Assembly (NCBI GenBank): GCA_002309305.1
Contig: DBWR01000043.1
Span: forward strand, 61,205-98,042
DNA length: 36,838 nucleotides
DNA from: Treponema sp. UBA1233
Lineage (GTDB): Bacteria; Spirochaetota; Spirochaetia; Treponematales; Treponemataceae
Direction of reading: 5' to 3'
Shown here: one piece after another, positions 32,488 through 36,838 of the stretch
How the letters are laid out: every line of letters begins with the position of its first letter
How positions within the stretch are numbered: the first letter of the stretch is position 1
Notes under the pieces: generated by a model
The model's input: the letters and a program-made list of their open reading frames with translations, nothing else
Told to the model about the DNA's origin: nothing
The model's database searches: none
Made by a program: the position numbers and the translations under genes

Positions 32488-33924
32488 TTATCCGAAAGTC
32501 GCAATAAATACACCCGCTGCAATTGCGGTTCCGATAACACCGGAAACATTTGGACCCATGGCATTCATCAGGAGGAAGTTTGACGGATCAGCTTCCTGTC
32601 CCACTTTGTTTGAAACACGGGCTGCCATTGGAACTGCAGATACACCGGCAGAACCAATAAGCGGATTTATCTTCTTATCCTTTGGCAGGAACACATTCAT
32701 GAGTTTTGCCATAAGGACACCTGTTGCGGTTGCCACACAGAATGCAACAAGTCCCAACACGATGATACCGACAGACTTTCCGTTGATGATTTTTTCCGGA
32801 GCCATCTGGCTTCCTACACCCAAAGAAAGGAGGATTGAAACGATGTTCATCATTTCATTTTCAACTGTCTTTGAAAGGCGTGTAACACATCCAACTTCTT
32901 TGATAAAGTTACCGAATGCAAGCATACCGATAAGTGGAGCGGCAGGCGGCAACAGTAAAATCGTAAGTACCAGAAGCATCATCGGGAACAAAATGCGCTC
33001 GCTTTTGCTTACAGGCCTCAGCTGATCCATGTGAATAAGGCGTTCCTTCTTTGTTGTCAGAGCCTTCATGATCGGAGGCTGAATCATTGGTACGAGTGCC
33101 ATGTATGAGTAAGCGGCAACTGCAATTACTGCCATCAATTCAGGGGCAAGCTTTGCAGATACGTAAATTGAAGTAGGACCGTCCGCACCACCGATGATTG
33201 CGATTGCACATGCCTGAAGCAGATTGTAGTCCGTGTTGAGTCCAGGAATCAGGTTCATCAGCGAAACGCCGAAGAGTGTAAAGAATACGCCGAACTGTGC
33301 CGCACCACCAAGAAGTGCCATCTTTGGATTTGCAATAAGGGGACCGAAGTCTGTCATTGCACCGATACCCATAAAGATGAGCATCGGGAAGAATTCGTTT
33401 CCAACACCAGCCTTATAGATGATGTGGAGCATACCGTCAGGACCGTCGCCCATACCGGCACCCATGATGTTTACGAGTATTGTACCGAATCCGATTGGAA
33501 TCAAAAGCAGAGGCTCAAATCCCTTGGCGGCACCAAGATATACGATTAAGAAACCAACTGCAATCATTATAAGATACTGCCAGCCCGGAGCCTTTTCGTC
33601 ACCAAAGGAACTTGCTGCCATAGCGGCTTCTTCCCTGGCTTTCTCAGCTTTCTCTGCGGCAATTTCGTCAGCAGTCTCCTGGTGGATCATCTTGTAGATT
33701 CCGGTTGACTTACCGATGTTCGTAAGGAACTTCTTTACGGAAACGTTTTTTGAAGTTCCCCAGTTTTCAGTTCCCTTGATTACATGCTCAAGACCCGTTT
33801 TATTCTCCGGGGTTTTGTCCTGGGCAAGTACATTTGTTGACAATGAGAGCACACATGCGATTGCAAGAATCACTCCCATAATCAAAGCGATTTTTTTATT
33901 ATTCTCAGTCTTAGAAAAAGGCAT
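32488..33924 (-). CDS. oadB: Na+-translocating decarboxylase beta subunit (OadB)
   Basis: 478 residues. OadB is the membrane part that couples decarboxylation of carboxybiotin to Na+ export. The core from ~112 has about nine hydrophobic segments, the FEPLLLIPIGFGTILVN loop, GIGAMTDFGPL with the conserved functional Asp, GGADGPTS and the NAMGPNVSGVIG end. Before it lies an extra ~110 residues: a hydrophobic stretch like a signal anchor (KIALIMGVILAIACVLSLS) ending in LAQ, then a charged region with helical IAAEKAEKAREEAAM. Most family members I know begin almost directly with the core. AAGGAT precedes the start. It follows oadA by 20 bases and is the third gene of the GAB operon. Confidence 0.95.
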   Translation of the reverse strand: MPFSKTENNKKIALIMGVILAIACVLSLSTNVLAQDKTPENKTGLEHVIKGTENWGTSKNVSVKKFLTNIGKSTGIYKMIHQETADEIAAEKAEKAREEAAMAASSFGDEKAPGWQYLIMIAVGFLIVYLGAAKGFEPLLLIPIGFGTILVNIMGAGMGDGPDGMLHIIYKAGVGNEFFPMLIFMGIGAMTDFGPLIANPKMALLGGAAQFGVFFTLFGVSLMNLIPGLNTDYNLLQACAIAIIGGADGPTSIYVSAKLAPELMAVIAVAAYSYMALVPMIQPPIMKALTTKKERLIHMDQLRPVSKSERILFPMMLLVLTILLLPPAAPLIGMLAFGNFIKEVGCVTRLSKTVENEMMNIVSILLSLGVGSQMAPEKIINGKSVGIIVLGLVAFCVATATGVLMAKLMNVFLPKDKKINPLIGSAGVSAVPMAARVSNKVGQEADPSNFLLMNAMGPNVSGVIGTAIAAGVFIATFG

Positions 33925-33944
33925 TCTTCTATCCTTATAATTTA

Positions 33945-36005
33945 TTACTGTATTTCTGCAACAAGCTGACCGTTTGTAAGCTGGCTTCCAACTGCGGCAA
34001 CAAAGTGAACTTTACCGGCGGCACCGGCCTTGATTTCAAGTTCCATCTTCATTGATTCAATTACAATAACAGTGTCATTTGCACCTACAGTCGCACCTTC
34101 AGATACTGCAGTACGGAGGAACACACCGGCAACTGGAGCCTTTACAGGTTTTCCACCGGCAGGAGCGGCTGCTGGGGCTGGTGCAGGAGCGGCTGGAGCT
34201 GGAGCAACGGCTGCAGGGGCAACCACTACTCCACCGATTGTAGCAAGAACCTGACCGTTTGTAATCTGTGTTCCTGTTGGAACTGAATATGTGATTGTAC
34301 CTGCTTCTGGAGACTTTACTTCAAGCTCCATCTTCATGGATTCAATGATGATTACTGTCTGTCCCTTTTCAACTTTTGTTCCGTTTGAGAAGCACTGCTT
34401 GAGGAGGGTACCGGCAACTGGAGCCTTAACCTCTGCACCACCTGTTGCAACAGGAGTAGCGGCGGCAACTGGGGCGGCACCTGCTGGACCAAATGAAACA
34501 TTGTATGCGGTACCATTTACGTTTACACTCATTGTGTCAGCGGCAGGTCCTGTAGTTACGTTGTATGCGCTTCCGTTTACTGTAACTGTATAGCTTCCGC
34601 CATTTCCAGACTTTGCGGCAGGAGCTGGTTTTGCGGCGAATGTAGCCTTTGCATCAACCGGTCCCTTTGCCCTTTCCTTAAAGAACTTTGGAGCAACATT
34701 GGGGAACATGGCGTATGTAAGGACGTCTTCGTCAGATCCGTCTCCACCGGCTGCCTTGGCTTCCTGAACCATCTTGTCCCATTCATAGGGAATCTCGTCG
34801 GCTGGACGGCAGGTCATTACCTTTTCCATGCCATTCTGTTCAAGAGCCTTCTTTACGAGATCCGGATTTGCATCTGCAGGAAGCTTTCCGAATTTACCTG
34901 TAATGAGGTTGCGGAAATCCTGTGTCATGTTCTTGTAAGGCCCCATAAGGACGTTCATTACAGCCTGGGTTCCAACAATCTGTGAGGTCGGTGTTACAAG
35001 TGGAACATATCCTGCATCCTTGTGAACCTTTGGAAGCTCAGCAAGAACTGCATCCATCTTGTCTCCTGCACCCTGTTCCTTAAGCTGTGACTCAAGGTTG
35101 GAAAGCATTCCACCAGGAACCTGGCTCAAAAGAATGCGTGTATCTGCTCCAAGGAATTTTGATTCAAGTGAAGAATAGTGTGAGCGTACCTCACGGAAAT
35201 ATGCGGCGATTTCAAGAAGAGCCTTGGTGTCAAGACCTGTATCCAGAGGAGAACCCTTGAGCATCTCTACGATTGTTTCTGTAGGAGAATGGCTTGTTCC
35301 CATTGACATTGAGGAGATTGCCGTATCAAGAACATCTGCACCGGCTTCTGCGGCCTTGAGTTCTGTTGCAACGGAAAGACCTGTTGTTGAGTGGGTATGA
35401 ACTTCAACCGGAAGATCACATGCGGTCTTGATTGCCTTTACAAGCTCGTAAGCGTCATAAGGCTTTAGGAGTCCTGACATGTCCTTGATACAGATTGAGT
35501 CAGCACCGAATTCTGCGTATGTTTTTGCAAGTTCTGCATATTTCTCGATTGTGTGGAAAGGTGTTACGGCATAGGAAATTGCCATCTGAACATGCTTTCC
35601 TGTCTTTTTGGCGGCTTTTGTCGCACGCTCCATATTACGGGGGTCATTGCATGCGTCAAAAATGCGGAATACATCGATACCGTTCTTTGCGGCGGCCTCT
35701 ACGAATTTATCTACAACATCGTCTGCGTAATGGCGGTACCCCAAAAGGTTCTGGGCACGCAAAAGCATCATGATCTTGTTGTTGGGAAGTGCGGCATGAA
35801 GCTTGCGGAGCCTTTCCCAAGGATCTTCGTTCAAAAAGCGGATGCAGGAGTCGAATGTAGCTCCACCCCATCCTTCCACGGCCCAATAGCCGATTTTGTC
35901 AATCATACCACAAGCAGGAAGCATGTCTGCTGTAGTCATACGAGTTGCATGAAGTGACTGATGTGCGTCACGTAAAACCAGTTCGGTAATTCCAACCTTA
36001 GCCAT
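33945..36005 (-). CDS. oadA: Oxaloacetate decarboxylase alpha subunit with two biotinyl domains (OadA)
   Basis: 686 residues; usual OadA is near 590-600. The carboxyltransferase domain (~5-275) has RDAHQS, the catalytic Lys region CIKDMSG (K174) and metal-binding HTH (203-205). The conserved C-part runs to ~450. A linker (470-510) contains a doubled VNGSAYNVTTGPA/VNGTAYNVSFGPA unit. Then come two biotinyl domains, ~526-590 and ~621-686, each with ESMKMELE (biotin Lys at 558 and 653), separated by an Ala-Pro hinge. The enzyme moves CO2 from oxaloacetate to biotin, and OadB releases it with Na+ export. It lies between oadG and oadB. Strictly it could act on another acid (methylmalonyl-CoA type), but sequence favours oxaloacetate. 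Confidence 0.95.
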   Translation of the reverse strand: MAKVGITELVLRDAHQSLHATRMTTADMLPACGMIDKIGYWAVEGWGGATFDSCIRFLNEDPWERLRKLHAALPNNKIMMLLRAQNLLGYRHYADDVVDKFVEAAAKNGIDVFRIFDACNDPRNMERATKAAKKTGKHVQMAISYAVTPFHTIEKYAELAKTYAEFGADSICIKDMSGLLKPYDAYELVKAIKTACDLPVEVHTHSTTGLSVATELKAAEAGADVLDTAISSMSMGTSHSPTETIVEMLKGSPLDTGLDTKALLEIAAYFREVRSHYSSLESKFLGADTRILLSQVPGGMLSNLESQLKEQGAGDKMDAVLAELPKVHKDAGYVPLVTPTSQIVGTQAVMNVLMGPYKNMTQDFRNLITGKFGKLPADANPDLVKKALEQNGMEKVMTCRPADEIPYEWDKMVQEAKAAGGDGSDEDVLTYAMFPNVAPKFFKERAKGPVDAKATFAAKPAPAAKSGNGGSYTVTVNGSAYNVTTGPAADTMSVNVNGTAYNVSFGPAGAAPVAAATPVATGGAEVKAPVAGTLLKQCFSNGTKVEKGQTVIIIESMKMELEVKSPEAGTITYSVPTGTQITNGQVLATIGGVVVAPAAVAPAPAAPAPAPAAAPAGGKPVKAPVAGVFLRTAVSEGATVGANDTVIVIESMKMELEIKAGAAGKVHFVAAVGSQLTNGQLVAEIQ

Positions 36006-36037
36006 AATTTATAACCTCAATTTCTTTTAATACAGAT

Positions 36038-36286
36038 TTACAAAGATTCTTTTTCATGAATTGCAGCGGCAATTGCGGCAACAACCGCACCATTGTCTGC
36101 ACTGGATGTCTGGACGGGAGCGGCAGAAGCAGCTTTTTCCTCATCTTTCTTGTCCCATTTAAAGGCATGAACGACGGCATGAAGCAGTCCCATAAAACAT
36201 ATCATTATTATTATAAAGGTGAACACTACACCCATTCCAAGCAGAGTCAGTATTCCACTTTGACTCAGCATATCAGAAACAGTCAT
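36038..36286 (-). CDS. oadG: Decarboxylase gamma subunit (OadG)
   Basis: 82 residues: one membrane helix (ILTLLGMGVVFTFIIIMICFMGLL, about 12-37), a charged DKKDEEKAAS stretch and a C-terminal Ala-rich tail with VVAAIAAAIHE. This is the plan of OadG, which holds the alpha and beta subunits together and binds a metal. GGAGG precedes the ATG. It is the first gene of the oadGAB operon with oadA 32 bases downstream. Confidence 0.9.
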   Translation of the reverse strand: MTVSDMLSQSGILTLLGMGVVFTFIIIMICFMGLLHAVVHAFKWDKKDEEKAASAAPVQTSSADNGAVVAAIAAAIHEKESL

Positions 36287-36322
36287 GATTTTCCTCCACA
36301 GAAAAACTTTTTTTCCTGCTAA

Positions 36323-36351
36323 ATTATAAAGAAATTCAGCCTTTTGTACAA
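36323..36351 (-). promoter_or_regulatory. oadGAB promoter
   Basis: Minus strand TTGTAC (36346-36351), a 17-bp spacer and a perfect TATAAT (36323-36328), about 37 bases before the oadG start codon. An imperfect TTGAC.TG.GTCAA palindrome lies further upstream at 36401-36412. Confidence 0.65.
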
Positions 36352-36400
36352 GCGAGTTTAAGGAAATATTTTATAAGTTTGTGTTTCAAAAACGGTTAAC

Positions 36401-36412
36401 TTGACTGGTCAA
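36401..36412. promoter_or_regulatory. Palindrome upstream of oadGAB, possible operator
   Basis: TTGACTGGTCAA has perfect 5-base arms around TG. It lies ~50 bases upstream of the oadGAB -35 and seven bases past the stop codon of the HD-domain gene. It may be an activator site; short and unproven. Confidence 0.3.
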
Positions 36413-36418
36413 AATGAC

Positions 36419-36838
36419 TTAAAAATTCAACAGGCGCTGCCCCGTTTTATCGGAGTTGAATGCGTCAAAGAGCATGAATGCGTCCATTCCGTTTATCTTT
36501 GTGCCAAAGGGATATGCCTTCAAGAGGTTCATGCGGCCGTCTTCCAGCTGTTTGCTTGTAATTCCGTAGCGTATGGATGCATCGGCTTCAAGAAGGGCGG
36601 AATAATGGTCTGCAAGGCGTACCAGGGCACCGTCTACGGGATTAAACTCATCACTGTTATATTTTTCGTTCAGCTCCTCGAACTTTACGTGAACCGTTTT
36701 GTTGTCCTTCCTGATTCTGTTCTGGAATTCGTCGCTTGTAAAGTACAGGATTTCGTCAAGATAGAAGTCCTCCATAAAGGGAACAAGTTCCTGGGCTACA
36801 ATCTTGTCCTCGATTTTCTTTACGATGGATGGAAGTCC
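36419..36838 (-). CDS. HD-domain hydrolase, C-terminal part (5' end outside window)
   Basis: The frame is open to the window edge, so only the last 139 residues are seen; the ATG at 36775 is internal. The sequence LPSIVKKIEDKIVAQELVP, then NPVDGALVRLADHYSALLEADASIRYGI, with YPFGTKINGMDAFMLFDAF, follows the C-terminal half of the YfbR-like HD-domain phosphohydrolases. Within it the conserved LVRLADHYSAL Asp is the final metal ligand of the HD fold. The HD pair itself lies upstream, outside the window. These enzymes hydrolyse nucleotides or related phosphates. Confidence 0.65.
   Translation of the reverse strand, partial: GLPSIVKKIEDKIVAQELVPFMEDFYLDEILYFTSDEFQNRIRKDNKTVHVKFEELNEKYNSDEFNPVDGALVRLADHYSALLEADASIRYGITSKQLEDGRMNLLKAYPFGTKINGMDAFMLFDAFNSDKTGQRLLNF

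Noticed and set aside
1..36838. CRISPR arrays, tRNA or rRNA genes, intact insertion sequences
   Set aside because: No regularly spaced direct repeats, no cloverleaf or rRNA-like segment, and no transposase or integrase reading frame was seen.

Overview
The window looks like chromosomal DNA from a spirochaete, most probably a Treponema. From memory, the order murG - cvpA - DNA polymerase III delta-prime - cytosolic histidine kinase - NtrC-type regulator matches the Treponema pallidum TP0523-TP0519 neighbourhood. A FliG paralogue, relaxed spirochaetal lipoboxes and a Na+-pumping decarboxylase operon fit the same assignment. No database search was possible, so the genus is an inference.

Layout. 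1-867 holds the 3' part of an exported, catalytically degenerate LytM-like protein, convergent with mnmA (883-2085, minus). mnmA and a plus-strand operon diverge from a 76-bp gap carrying two outward promoters, each placed so that its transcript would be nearly leaderless. The plus operon (2162-9129) is tightly packed with overlapping genes: ankyrin protein, murG, cvpA, delta-prime, NtrB-like kinase, NtrC-like sigma-54 activator and a J-domain protein. It ends in a bidirectional terminator. glgC (minus) and a two-gene heterodimeric ABC exporter (minus) follow.

14348-20051 is a visibly AT-rich accessory island of nine minus-strand genes. They encode small lipoproteins, secreted proteins and small membrane proteins, including a duplicated 214-residue lipoprotein and a protein with an NADase-type glycan-binding-like domain. 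Three transcription starts share almost the same promoter (TTGACA, 17 bp, TAGACT/TAAACT with a conserved spacer). The island is bordered by a 286-bp stretch bounded by perfect 14-bp inverted repeats and containing a gene fragment plus two hairpins.

20549-23548 (plus) carries rubrerythrin, a small exported protein, rlmJ and two tandem outer-membrane beta-barrel paralogues. The rest is minus strand: clpB, a tocopherol-cyclase-like protein, a 72-residue protein, a large M16C zinc protease, a FliG-like protein with a ~200-residue disordered N-terminal extension, and the oadG-oadA-oadB operon. OadA has two complete biotinyl domains and OadB has an extra N-terminal region. The window ends inside an HD-domain hydrolase gene.

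Functionally, most of the window is core metabolism and maintenance: peptidoglycan precursor synthesis, replication, nitrogen/sigma-54-type signalling, glycogen synthesis, Na+ energetics and proteostasis. The lipoprotein island is the clearest accessory region. The strongest leads are the double-biotinyl OadA, the extended FliG paralogue coupled to a protease gene, the shared promoter family of the island, and the inverted-repeat element beside it.
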